Of a DNA stretch of 64,000 nt, positions 16,056-25,310 are shown piece after piece. The stretch comes from CAVQBL01 sp963710715 (GTDB taxonomy: Bacteria; Pseudomonadota; Gammaproteobacteria; DSM-16500): positions 109,817 to 173,816 of the forward strand of contig CAVQBL010000007.1 of the NCBI GenBank assembly GCA_963710715.1. The letters run 5' to 3'. The translations under genes and the position numbers were made by a program. The notes under the pieces were generated by a model, which saw nothing but the letters and a program-made list of their open reading frames with translations, searched no databases and was not told where the DNA came from. Position 1 is the stretch's first letter, and each line of letters opens with the position of its first letter.

Positions 16056-19000
16056 ATGGATACCAAATTAATAAATAATGTAAATCAATTAGTGGAATTA
16101 TTGCAATTAAAAACCAACCAGAATCCAAATAAAACCGCATATACTTTTTTATTAGACGGTGAATCAAAAGAACAAAATTGGACTTATCATGATTTACATA
16201 CGCGAGCTTGCGTAATTGCTGCAGCGATTCAAGAGCTCGGCATTCCAAAAAATGAGCGCGCTTTGTTATTATATGAGCCTGGTTTAGATTATATCGCGGC
16301 TTTTTTCGGCTGTTTATACGCAGATATCATTGCCATTCCGGTTTATATCCCTTATAACTCAGAAACTATAACTAAAATAAATCATATCATTAAAAATGCG
16401 ACTCCTAAGTTATGTTTAACAACTAAAAAAATTCGTTCGCAATTAAAAAAGTTGGATATTGTGAATTGGTTAGGTCATCAACCTCTCTTAAATTTAGTGA
16501 CGAATAAATTTGCAAAAAAAGCCTTAGATCATGCGACTCAATTAGCGAATTGTCATATGGAACAGCTAGCGTGGTTATCAAGCGATACATTACCATTACA
16601 TTTGTCAAATCATTGGAAACAGCCACACATTGATGCTGAGCAAATTGCTTTCTTGCAATATACTTCTGGGTCAACGGGCCATCCAAAAGGCGTAATGGTG
16701 AGCCATGCTAATTTATTACATAATTTAAGTGTCTCACAGAAATGCGCAGGATTAACTGAATCAAAAGAAGTTGTTGGCTGGTTACCACCTTATCACGATA
16801 TGGGGCTAATCTCGATGATTCTATTACCCATTTATTGTGGTGGAACATCGCGTCTTATGTCACCTATTGCATTTCTTCAACGTCCTGCGCGTTGGCTACA
16901 AGCGATTTCTAAATATCGTGCTGCATCTTCAGGGGGGCCTAATTTTGCTTACGAATTATGCGTAACAAAAATGACAACAGACGATATGAAAGGATTAGAT
17001 TTATCTTGTTGGGAAACAACCGCGGTTGGCGCAGAACCCATACGTGCAAATACGTTAAAAAAGTTTAGAGAAAAATTTGCTCCCTATGGATTTAAGCAAG
17101 AAACATTTTTTCCTTGTTATGGCTTAGCAGAAAGTACATTAATTGTTTCAGGCGCAAGTTCACCTGTGGGGCGCACTGTTCATCTGGCGACTGTTTCAAA
17201 GAATAATTTACAAAATAATAAAGTGCAAATCACGTCTGAAAGTGATGAACAAAAGCATATTTTGGTAGGTAGTGGGCCATCGATTCATGACCAAGAAATT
17301 ATAATTGTTGATCCAGAAACGCAAACTCCATGTACAGAAAATCAAATAGGAGAAGTTTGGGTTTCTGGTCCTAGTGTTGCTTGCGGATATTGGCAAGAGC
17401 CTGAACTCACCAAGCAAATATTTCATGCTCATTTAAATAATGGTCAAGGCCCTTATTTACGTACGGGTGATTTAGGTTTTTTAAAAGATAAACAATTGTA
17501 TATCACAGGCCGACTAAAAGACCTTATTATTATTCATGGTTTTAATCATTATCCACAAGATATAGAACTCACGGTTGAAGAAAGCCACCCCTCTTTGCGT
17601 CCTGGTTGTCAGGCAGCATTCGCTATCGAGCATGAAGATCAAGAAAAATTGGTAATCGTTCAAGAAATTAGAATAGATCAATCACAAGATTATACAAACA
17701 TTGCAGCTATTATTCGCAACCGTGTATTTAAACTTCACGGTGTTAATCCTTATGCAATATTGTTAGTTAAACCAAAAACATTATCAAAAACGACGAGCGG
17801 TAAAATTCGTCGACAAACATGTCGTCAATTATATTTAAATAATCAGCTTGCTACTTTATTTACGGATCAACAAAATCCAAATGACGTACAGAGTTCGACT
17901 CTAGCTACAAAAATCAATCTTCAATCAGAAGAAGTTCAATCTTCTTTATCTATACATAGCTTGATCAAACAGCTCGCGCACATTACGCATCTACCTGCAA
18001 CAGAAATTCAGGAAGATTGGCATTTAAGTGAGTTAGGAATTAATTCATTGACTTTAGTTGAATTACAATATTCCATTGAAAAACAATTTCAAGTGCAAAT
18101 ACCGATGGAATTTTTATTAACCGATCCCACCATCAAAGCCATTTATTCATTGCTAGAACATACCTCAACTGAATGGTCCTACACGCAGCATATTGACTGG
18201 CATAATGAATTTGAAGAATGTAAATATCATGTCAATTTTGTCCCGCCGTATTCATCGGATAGCAAGCAAAATGTTTTATTGACGGGTGCAACAGGTTTTC
18301 TGGGTGCTTATTTATTAAAGGAAATGTTAGAACAAACTTCTTATATTATTTATTGCGTAGTGAAAGCACCGGATGATACTTTAGGTATGCATAAAATTGA
18401 AAATAATATGCAAACGTATGGTTTATGGAATGAAGATTATACCGTACGTATTAAACCTGTTTTGGGTGATTTGACATTGCCTAAATTAGGTTTTTCGGAT
18501 TCTACTTATGATGATTTAGCAGCGCGAATGGATCTTATTTATCATAATGGCGCTGTATTAAATTTTGTGTATCCTTATTCTAGATTAAAACAAGCGAATG
18601 TATCTGGGACACGAGAAATTCTTATTTTTGCAGCGGCTCACAAATTAAAACCTGTACATTATATTTCAACCGTCGGTTATTTTTTATCGGCTGATTTGCC
18701 TGCTAATAGCAAAATCAATGAAAAATTTGATTTATCCCATCATCAGGGTATTTATGGCGGTTACAATCAATCTAAATGGTTGGCAGAAAAAGTTGTTAAA
18801 TACGCGCAATCAATCGGTGTGCCGACTACGATTTATCGTCCAGGGTTAATTGCGGGTGACAGTAGAACGGGACAAATCAATACAAATGATTTTATCTCGC
18901 GAATGTTAAAAGGATTTTTGCATCTCAGCGCGAGCCCTGATTTGGATACGGAATTAGATTTAGTTCCTGTTGATTTTGTTGCAAAAGCAATTGTACATCT

Positions 19001-19367
19001 TTCTATTCAATCTGATTCTGTAGGTGAAACCTATCATTTAGTCAATCCACAACCGATTCGCTTTAAAGAAGTTATCGCTTGCTTAAATAAGGGCATGGAA
19101 AAAATAAAAAGTATTCCTTATAAAGAATGGCAGCAGAAGCTAATTGTTTATTGCGGTCAAGATAAAACAAATCCACTTTATCCATTGCTACCTTTTTTTA
19201 CGGATAAAATTCCTAACAAAGATTTCAGTATGTTTGAATTATATACTCAGCCCAATAGACCCTCTATTTGCTGTGCGAATACAATTAAAAAACTCAGCGC
19301 AAGCCAAATTTATTGTTCTATTATTGATGAGCAGCTGATGGCAAAATATCTGAATTGTTTGATCTAA
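16056..19367 (+). CDS. fatty acyl-AMP ligase - acyl carrier protein - thioester reductase fusion
   Basis: 1103 aa. Residues 15-590: AMP-forming ligase with P-loop-like YTSGSTGHPKG (about 202), a FAAL-type LPPYHDMGLI, YLRTGDLGFL and a C-terminal SKTTSGKIRR. Residues 635-715: carrier protein with LGINSLTL, Ser664 for phosphopantetheine. Residues 735-1100: NAD-binding-4 thioester reductase with LTGATGFLGAYLL and YGGYNQSKW (YxxxK). It would activate a free fatty acid, load it on the carrier and release it reductively as aldehyde or alcohol. That would supply the fatty alcohol needed by the alkyl-DHAP-synthase-like enzyme encoded upstream. Good ribosome site (GGAAAAGAGG), 34-nt gap after the SDR. 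Confidence 0.9.
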   Translation: MDTKLINNVNQLVELLQLKTNQNPNKTAYTFLLDGESKEQNWTYHDLHTRACVIAAAIQELGIPKNERALLLYEPGLDYIAAFFGCLYADIIAIPVYIPYNSETITKINHIIKNATPKLCLTTKKIRSQLKKLDIVNWLGHQPLLNLVTNKFAKKALDHATQLANCHMEQLAWLSSDTLPLHLSNHWKQPHIDAEQIAFLQYTSGSTGHPKGVMVSHANLLHNLSVSQKCAGLTESKEVVGWLPPYHDMGLISMILLPIYCGGTSRLMSPIAFLQRPARWLQAISKYRAASSGGPNFAYELCVTKMTTDDMKGLDLSCWETTAVGAEPIRANTLKKFREKFAPYGFKQETFFPCYGLAESTLIVSGASSPVGRTVHLATVSKNNLQNNKVQITSESDEQKHILVGSGPSIHDQEIIIVDPETQTPCTENQIGEVWVSGPSVACGYWQEPELTKQIFHAHLNNGQGPYLRTGDLGFLKDKQLYITGRLKDLIIIHGFNHYPQDIELTVEESHPSLRPGCQAAFAIEHEDQEKLVIVQEIRIDQSQDYTNIAAIIRNRVFKLHGVNPYAILLVKPKTLSKTTSGKIRRQTCRQLYLNNQLATLFTDQQNPNDVQSSTLATKINLQSEEVQSSLSIHSLIKQLAHITHLPATEIQEDWHLSELGINSLTLVELQYSIEKQFQVQIPMEFLLTDPTIKAIYSLLEHTSTEWSYTQHIDWHNEFEECKYHVNFVPPYSSDSKQNVLLTGATGFLGAYLLKEMLEQTSYIIYCVVKAPDDTLGMHKIENNMQTYGLWNEDYTVRIKPVLGDLTLPKLGFSDSTYDDLAARMDLIYHNGAVLNFVYPYSRLKQANVSGTREILIFAAAHKLKPVHYISTVGYFLSADLPANSKINEKFDLSHHQGIYGGYNQSKWLAEKVVKYAQSIGVPTTIYRPGLIAGDSRTGQINTNDFISRMLKGFLHLSASPDLDTELDLVPVDFVAKAIVHLSIQSDSVGETYHLVNPQPIRFKEVIACLNKGMEKIKSIPYKEWQQKLIVYCGQDKTNPLYPLLPFFTDKIPNKDFSMFELYTQPNRPSICCANTIKKLSASQIYCSIIDEQLMAKYLNCLI

Positions 19368-19379
19368 ATTTGGTTCTTA

Positions 19380-19545
19380 CAAAAAGAACTCGTCATTGCG
19401 AGCATGTGCTTTTCATGCGAAGCAATCCAGGGGAATGTTTCGTGCTGCTTGGATTGCCACGCCCGCGCAAAAAAGCGCGCGCGGGCTCGCAATGACGGGG
19501 CTCATCCTAACTTCAGCGACCGCACGTGTGGCAGAAGTCAGGATC
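19380..19545. repeat. half copy of the large palindromic element at 27937-28186
   Basis: GTCATTGCGAGCATGTGCTT, TTCATGCGAAGCAATCCAGG, GGATTGCCACGCCCGCGC, GCGCGCGCGGGCTCGCAATG and CGCACGTGTGGCAGAAGTCA occur here and, inverted or direct, in the larger element near 28 kb. It fills the gap between the ether-lipid operon and the Cys-rich gene. No gene seen. Confidence 0.75.
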
Positions 19546-19555
19546 CACCATTTTT

Positions 19556-19975
19556 CTAGCATTTGCATGTGGTTGATTGAGTACCATCTTTACACATGTA
19601 ATAGCCAGTTTTCTTGTTGCAAGATCCTACGCCACCGTGTTTAGCACAGCAACCTTTTGTTGATTTAGCAGTACTTGCTGCTGCAGGGGCTGCAGTAACA
19701 GCAGTATTAGCAGCTTCTTTTGCTTTCTTTTCTTTCTTTTTATGAGCAGGCGCTTTTTCTTTCGTTGTGGTAGTAGCAGTTGTTCCGTCGCATTTACAAG
19801 ATTTAGAAAGCGTGCCATCTTTGCATCTGAGAAAACCGGATGCCGAGTCACAGCTAGCAACACCACCGTGTTTTGAACAACAACCTGCTTTGGCATATGC
19901 TGTAGAGAGAGGGAGAAGCAACATCACCATTGCTAACATCAGGTGACTTATCATCTTTTTAAAAGAGATACGCAT
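19556..19975 (-). CDS. secreted protein with two tandem Cys-rich repeats
   Basis: 139 aa with a clear signal peptide (KKMISHLMLAMVMLLLPLSTAYA). Two copies of a 28-residue module follow: GCCSKHGGVASCDSASGFLRCKDG and GCCAKHGGVGSCNKKTGYYMCKDG, each ending in a TxSxxCxC-like tail, joined by a Lys/Ala/Thr-rich linker of about 45 residues. The HGGV and DGTxS elements recall DUF3761-like exported domains. Six conserved Cys per module suggest disulfides or metal binding in the periplasm or outside. Function unknown. Confidence 0.7.
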   Translation of the reverse strand: MRISFKKMISHLMLAMVMLLLPLSTAYAKAGCCSKHGGVASCDSASGFLRCKDGTLSKSCKCDGTTATTTTKEKAPAHKKKEKKAKEAANTAVTAAPAAASTAKSTKGCCAKHGGVGSCNKKTGYYMCKDGTQSTTCKC

Positions 19976-20086
19976 TATTTTTTATCCTCCAATCCATTGA
20001 ATGAATAATTACAATAAGACCTTAAGCATAGCATTTTTCTAGAAATATTTATACCCATTTATGTATACAAAACAAACAGCTATTGT

Positions 20087-20920
20087 TCAAGATTTACAAA
20101 ACGCAAGCAAATCTGCATTAATCTGATCTTTATTAGTTGAACACATGCCATGCGGGAAACCGGGATAGACTTTCAGTTTAGCGCCTTTGATCAACTTAGA
20201 GGAAAGCAATGCTGAATCAGCAATTGGTACGATTTGATCGTCATCGCCATGTAGAACCAGTGTTGGCACATCAAACTTCTTAAGATCGTCAGTGAAATCT
20301 GTTTCAGAAAAAGCTTTAATGCAGTCATAGGCAGCTGGAAAACCGGCTAACATTCCTTGTAACCAAAATGAATCACGCAAGCCTTGAGAAACTTTTGCAT
20401 TGGGTCTATTGAAACCATAAAACGGCATACTTAATTCTTTAAAGAATTGAGAACGATCGGCATGCACACCCGCGCGGAGTTGATCAAAAACCTCCATCGG
20501 TAAGCCTCCGGGATTGCTAGCAGATTTCAGCATCACGGGTGGTACGGCACCTATGAGCACTGCTTTAGCCACGCGTTTAGTACTATGACGACCAATGTAG
20601 CGTGCGACTTCACCTCCACCAGTGGAGTGTCCTACATGTATCACATCCTTTAGATTAAGTGCTTTGACGAGTGCTGCTAAATCATCCGCATAAGCATTCA
20701 TGTCATTGCCAGTCCATGGTTGGCTAGAGCGACCATGACCGCGGCGATCATGAGCAATACAACGATATCCACGTGAAGCTAAGAAAAACATTTGATCTTC
20801 AAAAGCATCCGCATCGAGTGGCCAGCCATGACTGAAAACAATAGGCTGTCCAGTGCCCCAATCTTTGTAATAAATTTTAATGTCTTCATTATTTTCCTTT
20901 CCAACAGTAATGTAGCTCAT
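20087..20920 (-). CDS. alpha/beta hydrolase, non-haem haloperoxidase/esterase type
   Basis: 277 aa, close in length and motifs to cofactor-free chloroperoxidase-like esterases. The oxyanion region is FSHGWPLDADAFEDQ, the nucleophile elbow GHSTGGG (Ser), the acid HGDDDQIVPI (Asp) and the His FPHGM near the C-terminus. HDRRGHGRSS is also typical. Cytoplasmic; substrate unknown. AGGAG before the ATG. Single-gene unit. Confidence 0.9.
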   Translation of the reverse strand: MSYITVGKENNEDIKIYYKDWGTGQPIVFSHGWPLDADAFEDQMFFLASRGYRCIAHDRRGHGRSSQPWTGNDMNAYADDLAALVKALNLKDVIHVGHSTGGGEVARYIGRHSTKRVAKAVLIGAVPPVMLKSASNPGGLPMEVFDQLRAGVHADRSQFFKELSMPFYGFNRPNAKVSQGLRDSFWLQGMLAGFPAAYDCIKAFSETDFTDDLKKFDVPTLVLHGDDDQIVPIADSALLSSKLIKGAKLKVYPGFPHGMCSTNKDQINADLLAFCKS

Positions 20921-21119
20921 GTGTATCTCCTTATACCATTACAAAATTAAATATCATTTTATCACAGACATGAATTTAAATCTGTTGGGATAAATACCCA
21001 AAAAAATGATTTTTGCCTAAAAGGATCTCAATTTTATACTGTTTTATACTGTCGCAAATATTTAAATTTTAAAATGGGTATATAATAAGATATAAGTCTC
21101 GTTATAAGGAGGGTTATCT

Positions 21120-21650
21120 ATGTTAAAAATTCCTGTTACTCAAGAAGATCATATTCAAGGAGATGAAAATGCTCCTATCACTTTGGTTGAATATGGCGAT
21201 TTTGAGTGTCCTTATTGCGGAATGGCATATCCAATTGTTCAACGTGTACAAAAACATTTTGGGAAACGTCTCAGATTTGTATTCAGAAATTTTCCTTTAA
21301 TTGAAAACCATCCACATGCAGGAATTGCTGCAATGGCAGCTGAGTTTGCAGCAACCAAAAATAAATTTTGGGGAATGCATGATCTTTTATACGAGCATCA
21401 AGAATTTTTATCCATTGCAGATTTGCTTAAATATGCTGAATCACTTAATTTATCTGCAGCAGATCTTAAAATTGCAATTGAGAAAGAAACGTTTGCCAGC
21501 AAAATAAAAAATGACTTTCTAGGCGGTGTTGAAAGTGGCGTAAATGGTACGCCAACATTTTTTATTAATGGAAATCATTATGAAGGTTCTTTTGAATATG
21601 AAGAATTTCTTGCTGCTATTGAAAAACAAAGTCAGGTAGCTCGGTCATAA
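21120..21650 (+). CDS. DsbA-family thioredoxin-fold protein without signal peptide
   Basis: 176 aa with the thioredoxin-like start ITLVEYGDFECPYCGMAYP (C30-P-Y-C33), a helical insertion and the cis-Pro region GVNGTPTFFING. This is the DSBA/FrnE-like class that, lacking a signal peptide, probably acts in the cytoplasm as a thiol oxidoreductase or reductase. Very strong ribosome site (AAGGAGGG). Neighbouring OsmC and DJ-1-like genes suggest a general redox/oxidative-stress theme. Confidence 0.88.
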   Translation: MLKIPVTQEDHIQGDENAPITLVEYGDFECPYCGMAYPIVQRVQKHFGKRLRFVFRNFPLIENHPHAGIAAMAAEFAATKNKFWGMHDLLYEHQEFLSIADLLKYAESLNLSAADLKIAIEKETFASKIKNDFLGGVESGVNGTPTFFINGNHYEGSFEYEEFLAAIEKQSQVARS

Positions 21651-21651
21651 A

Positions 21652-21747
21652 GTAACTATTCACGATTCTTACAAAAAGAACTCGTCATTGCGAGCCTCAC
21701 GCCTTAGCTTTATGTGAGGCAGAATGGTGATAAGTGACGGCGTGAAT
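21652..21747. repeat. MITE-like element, copy 5
   Basis: GTAACTATTCACGATTCTTA, CAAAAAGAACTCGTCATTGC, GAGCCTCACGCCTTAGC and GACGGCGTGAAT, with about 10 bp missing in the middle (GTGGCAATCC absent). Directly follows the DsbA-like stop. Confidence 0.75.
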
Positions 21748-21770
21748 CATCATAAAGTATGAGTCTTTTT

Positions 21771-22196
21771 TTATTTAATAATCTCTGTTGTGATCGATAT
21801 TTTTGATGTTAATGTGCGATGCACCGGACATTTATTGGCGATCTCAAGTAATTTTTGTTGTTGTTCTTCACTTAAATTGCCTTCTAGTTTAATTTTACGG
21901 TCAATGTGATCGACTCTTGCATTGCTGTTTTCACAATCAGCACAATCTTTAGCATAAATTTTTTCATGCTGTAAACGAACGGTGACGTGCTCAAGCGGGA
22001 TTTTTTTAAAATCAGCGTACATGCGCAGCGTCATGGCAGTGCATGCTCCAAGCGCAGCGAGAAGAAATCCATAAGGTGAAGGTCCTAAATCATTTCCCCC
22101 GGCTGCAACGGATTCATCCGCTATTAGAGTATGGTTGCCAATGGTGATGTTCTGGGTAAACTTACCTTTTCCTGATTCAGACACAAGGATTTCCAT
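21771..22196 (-). CDS. OsmC-family peroxiredoxin-like protein
   Basis: 141 aa from the ATG at 22196, which has AGGAG 8 nt upstream; a longer in-frame start at 22253 lacks support. OsmC hallmarks: GPSPYGFLLAALGACTAMTL with the first reactive Cys and NKCPVHRTL with the second. These dimeric enzymes reduce organic hydroperoxides with a pair of cysteines. A CxxC (CADCEN) near the middle is seen in the YhfA-like branch. Cytoplasmic stress defence. Confidence 0.88.
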   Translation of the reverse strand: MEILVSESGKGKFTQNITIGNHTLIADESVAAGGNDLGPSPYGFLLAALGACTAMTLRMYADFKKIPLEHVTVRLQHEKIYAKDCADCENSNARVDHIDRKIKLEGNLSEEQQQKLLEIANKCPVHRTLTSKISITTEIIK

Positions 22197-22340
22197 AGGT
22201 GATTCTCCTGAAGGTGAGCCTTTATTATCAATCGTTACCGATATATAAAGCAAGAGATGTACGAACGTGACCAGGCTAAAAAGCGGTTTTCCTAGATTGA
22301 TAAACCGAAGCAGTTTAGACTACGCGTTTTAGGAGATTTT

Positions 22341-22526
22341 ATGGGAACCAATCTTTTCGCATTAACAACCATCATTTTGCTGGGCTTATCACCAGGGTGT
22401 GCTTATGTTGCTGGACAAAGAGAAGGTGTAAATCCCGCATATCCAACAGCAACGAGTGTAGCTCAACCCAATGCTGCAAACAATCCATCAGCTGTCGCTG
22501 CTAAAACGATTAGCCCAGTTAGGTAA
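22341..22526 (+). CDS. small lipoprotein, 61 aa
   Basis: Signal sequence with lipobox LSPGC (Cys20), then a short Ala/Asn/Pro/Thr-rich disordered tail. AGGAG lies 6 nt before the ATG. It sits 24 nt ahead of the PagP-like gene and may share its transcript with the two-component genes. Function unknown. Confidence 0.6.
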   Translation: MGTNLFALTTIILLGLSPGCAYVAGQREGVNPAYPTATSVAQPNAANNPSAVAAKTISPVR

Positions 22527-22550
22527 AAACGAGGATGTTAGGTTTTTGAA

Positions 22551-23099
22551 ATGTATATTAATAAAAAAGGTATCATCAAATGGATATCTATATTACTGTT
22601 ATTGTTATTAAATTTTACTGCTATTCATGCGGCAAGTATTAACAATATCTCCACAACAGCGTGTTCAGAGTCAAGAAGCGTCTGGCGCACTCTATGGGGG
22701 GAGCCCGCTTTGGACCCAACCTTGGCATTGGGGATGTGGACATACCATCTCAAAAATGAACCACAAAACATGAATAATGGCCGCAATAACCTCGTAGGAT
22801 TTCTTTATCGCGGTTTCTTTGCTGGAACATTGACCAACTCACAATATCGGCGCTCTTATGTGATTGGGTTTCAGCGATACTGGTTTACTAAGCCGTTAGC
22901 ACAAGATTTAACCTACCAACTTGGGTATCGTTTGGGGTTGATTTATGGATATGATAAAAGATTTGGTCCTCTTGCAGAGAGGTCACCTGTTTTACCTTTT
23001 CCGCAAATTATTGCAGATTTTACTTGGAAAAAGCATTTAGGCTGGGAGCTGAGTTATACTTGGGTAGTTGTTTCAACAGGTTTTTATATTCGTTTTTAG
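22551..23099 (+). CDS. outer-membrane beta-barrel, PagP-like
   Basis: 182 aa with a signal peptide (WISILLLLLLNFTAIHA), then alternating aromatic strands ending in Phe (STGFYIRF), as in outer-membrane barrels. The layout resembles PagP, the lipid A palmitoyltransferase: a TYH near the position of its active His, strand SYVIGFQRYWF, then PVLPFPQIIADF and a final aromatic strand. PagP's Asp-Ser pair is not clearly kept (Asn-Ser present), so activity is open. It is followed after 10 nt by a two-component system that may control envelope defence. Confidence 0.45.
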   Translation: MYINKKGIIKWISILLLLLLNFTAIHAASINNISTTACSESRSVWRTLWGEPALDPTLALGMWTYHLKNEPQNMNNGRNNLVGFLYRGFFAGTLTNSQYRRSYVIGFQRYWFTKPLAQDLTYQLGYRLGLIYGYDKRFGPLAERSPVLPFPQIIADFTWKKHLGWELSYTWVVVSTGFYIRF

Positions 23100-23109
23100 A
23101 GGGTTAATT

Positions 23110-23796
23110 ATGCGAATTCTTATTGTTGAAGATGAACCAAAAACGGCGAATTACCTAAAAAAAGGGTTAACCGAAAATGGCTTTATTGTTGATATAGCAC
23201 CTGAGGGTCAAGAAGGATTGTTTCTTGCAACTACACATGCTTATGATTTAATTATTCTTGATGTGATGTTACCAAAGCTGGATGGATGGTCTGTTTTTAC
23301 TGCAATTAGACAAAAGGGATTGAAAACACCGATATTATTTTTAACAGCGCGAGGTGCTGTAATAGATAGGGTGAAAGGGCTAGAACTAGGCGCAGATGAT
23401 TATCTTGTTAAACCATTTTCTTTTTCGGAATTATTGGCACGAATACGCAATATTTTAAAACGTGGCCAATCGAATGTAACTGATATTCTTGTCATCGCAG
23501 ATCTTGAGCTCGATCTAATACGCTATAAAGCAACTCGCGGAGGAAAACGGCTTGCTTTGACTCCCAAAGAATTTTCATTACTGTCTTTATTGGTGCGTCG
23601 TGTAGGACAAGTTGTTTCTAGAACAGTGATTGCAGAACAAGTTTGGGATATGAATTTTGATAGTAATACAAATATTGTCGATGTTGCCGTGCGACGATTA
23701 CGAAGCAAGATAGATGGTTCATTTGATAAAAAATTGCTTCACAATATTCGAGGGGTTGGTTATGTTCTGGAAGACCGTGAAACTGTCGCAGGTTGA
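23110..23796 (+). CDS. OmpR/CusR-type response regulator
   Basis: 228 aa from ATG at 23110 (GAGGG upstream). Receiver domain: acidic pair ED near residue 8, phospho-acceptor Asp51 (ILDVMLPKLDGW), Thr in FLTARG and Lys in DYLVKPF. C-terminal winged helix: LALTPKEFSLLSLLVRRVGQVVSR and NIVDVAVRRLRSKID. Sequence style matches CusR/CopR/IrlR heavy-metal regulators. Its stop overlaps the sensor-kinase start by 35 nt. Confidence 0.93.
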   Translation: MRILIVEDEPKTANYLKKGLTENGFIVDIAPEGQEGLFLATTHAYDLIILDVMLPKLDGWSVFTAIRQKGLKTPILFLTARGAVIDRVKGLELGADDYLVKPFSFSELLARIRNILKRGQSNVTDILVIADLELDLIRYKATRGGKRLALTPKEFSLLSLLVRRVGQVVSRTVIAEQVWDMNFDSNTNIVDVAVRRLRSKIDGSFDKKLLHNIRGVGYVLEDRETVAG

Positions 23797-25189
23797 TAAT
23801 TTATTTCCAAAACATCCTCGGCAATGGTCAATAACGCTAAGACTCGCGTGGATTTATACATTATCTGCATTTTGTGTTTTATTAATTACGACATGCTCCC
23901 TTTATTGGATTTTTAGTGATCGATTAGATAAAGAACATTATCAATTTATTGAGAATAAGCTTTTATTGTTACAAACGCTTGTACAAAGTGGTTCTGATTT
24001 AAAAGAAGAAACCATTTTAGAACCGGCTCTTTATCATTATTATGTCCGCATCATAGATCAGTCAGGGAAAATTCTGATAGAAACTCCAAAGATGAACAAA
24101 CTTGTCCCGGCAACTCTATTTACTAATATTATTCCAAGATCAGTCGGACCTTTTCAAATTCTTTATTGGAAGAGAGTAACTAAAAACCATACAAAAAGGC
24201 ATTATCTACTTAGTACTGCACAAGTTAGTAATAGTGGTCACATTATTCAGATGGCAAAGGATAATACGATTGAGCATCATATTACTAATGATTATCGTCG
24301 AGGCTTGTTAATCGTTTTATTAATAGGAGTGATTGGTTCAACTGTTTTAGGAGTTGTTGTTGCGCGCAAAGGATTACAACCATTACGTGATATTACACGA
24401 TCAACTCAGCAGGTTTCAGTGGCGCAACTCAAGAAACGACTTAACCCAACATCTTGGCCAAAGGAACTTTCAGTATTAGCAAACGCATTTAATGATATGT
24501 TGGATCGAATAGAAGAGGGAGTCAGTCGTCTTTCACAATTTTCAGATGACTTAGCACATGATTTACGAACTCCGATTAATAATTTAATAGGCGAAGCAGA
24601 AATAGTTTTGTCGCGACCACGATTGAATGAAGAATACAAAAATGTGATTGAATCTAGCCTCGAAGAATATCAACGCATTTCGCAAATGATTGAAAGCTTA
24701 TTATTTTTAGCTGGAGCTGAAAATCCTGAGATGGTAATTAATCCTGTGTCTTTATCAGTAAAGCAATTGTTTGAAGAGATGAAAGACTTTTATCAAATCG
24801 CTGCAGAAGAACGGGGGATTAATATTATTTGCCAAGGAAATGAATATGTGACAGCTGATCCTATTTTATTACGTCGAGCAATTAGTAACCTTGTATCAAA
24901 TGCGCTTCGCCATACACCTAATGATGGTACCATCATTTTTTCAAATCAAAAAAAAGATCACCAAATAGTTATTTCTATCAGTGATAATGGCGAAGGAATT
25001 GCCAAAGAGCACATTCCGCATGTGTTTAGCCGTTTTTATCGCGTGGACAAATCACGCTCACAACGAGCGGGAGGAACAGGTTTGGGCCTCGCGATTGTGA
25101 AATCCATCATGAATCACCACCAAGGTCAAGCCGTTATCCTGAGCGAAGTTGGAAAAGGCACGATCGTCTCTCTTATTTTTCCTCTATAA
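23762..25189 (+). CDS. heavy-metal-type sensor histidine kinase
   Basis: 475 aa from the ATG at 23762 (GAGGGG upstream); an earlier ATG is inside the regulator gene. Transmembrane helix near residue 30 (LAWIYTLSAFCVLLITTCSLYWIF), periplasmic domain, second helix (GLLIVLLIGVIGSTVLGVVV), HAMP, HisKA with His266 (LAHDLRTPINN), and an HATPase with N box (ISNLVSNALRHTP), DNGEGI and GGTGLGLAIV. It resembles CusS/IrlS. The sensed metal or stress is not shown. It likely regulates the adjacent PagP-like barrel and lipoprotein. Confidence 0.93.
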   Translation: MFWKTVKLSQVDNLFPKHPRQWSITLRLAWIYTLSAFCVLLITTCSLYWIFSDRLDKEHYQFIENKLLLLQTLVQSGSDLKEETILEPALYHYYVRIIDQSGKILIETPKMNKLVPATLFTNIIPRSVGPFQILYWKRVTKNHTKRHYLLSTAQVSNSGHIIQMAKDNTIEHHITNDYRRGLLIVLLIGVIGSTVLGVVVARKGLQPLRDITRSTQQVSVAQLKKRLNPTSWPKELSVLANAFNDMLDRIEEGVSRLSQFSDDLAHDLRTPINNLIGEAEIVLSRPRLNEEYKNVIESSLEEYQRISQMIESLLFLAGAENPEMVINPVSLSVKQLFEEMKDFYQIAAEERGINIICQGNEYVTADPILLRRAISNLVSNALRHTPNDGTIIFSNQKKDHQIVISISDNGEGIAKEHIPHVFSRFYRVDKSRSQRAGGTGLGLAIVKSIMNHHQGQAVILSEVGKGTIVSLIFPL

Positions 25190-25310
25190 ATCAAGTCATT
25201 ATATAAAACGCACAAAATTGTCATTTTCCAGTTTGCTTTCTGACGGTGTCATTTGTGTATGCTGTCCCTGTGCCTATAACTGTCTATATCTATAAATAGT
25301 GAGGAACCAA

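Noticed and set aside
19396..19644. ORF in the palindromic repeat before the Cys-rich gene
   Set aside because: Translation of a repeat (also seen near 28 kb) with no start signal.
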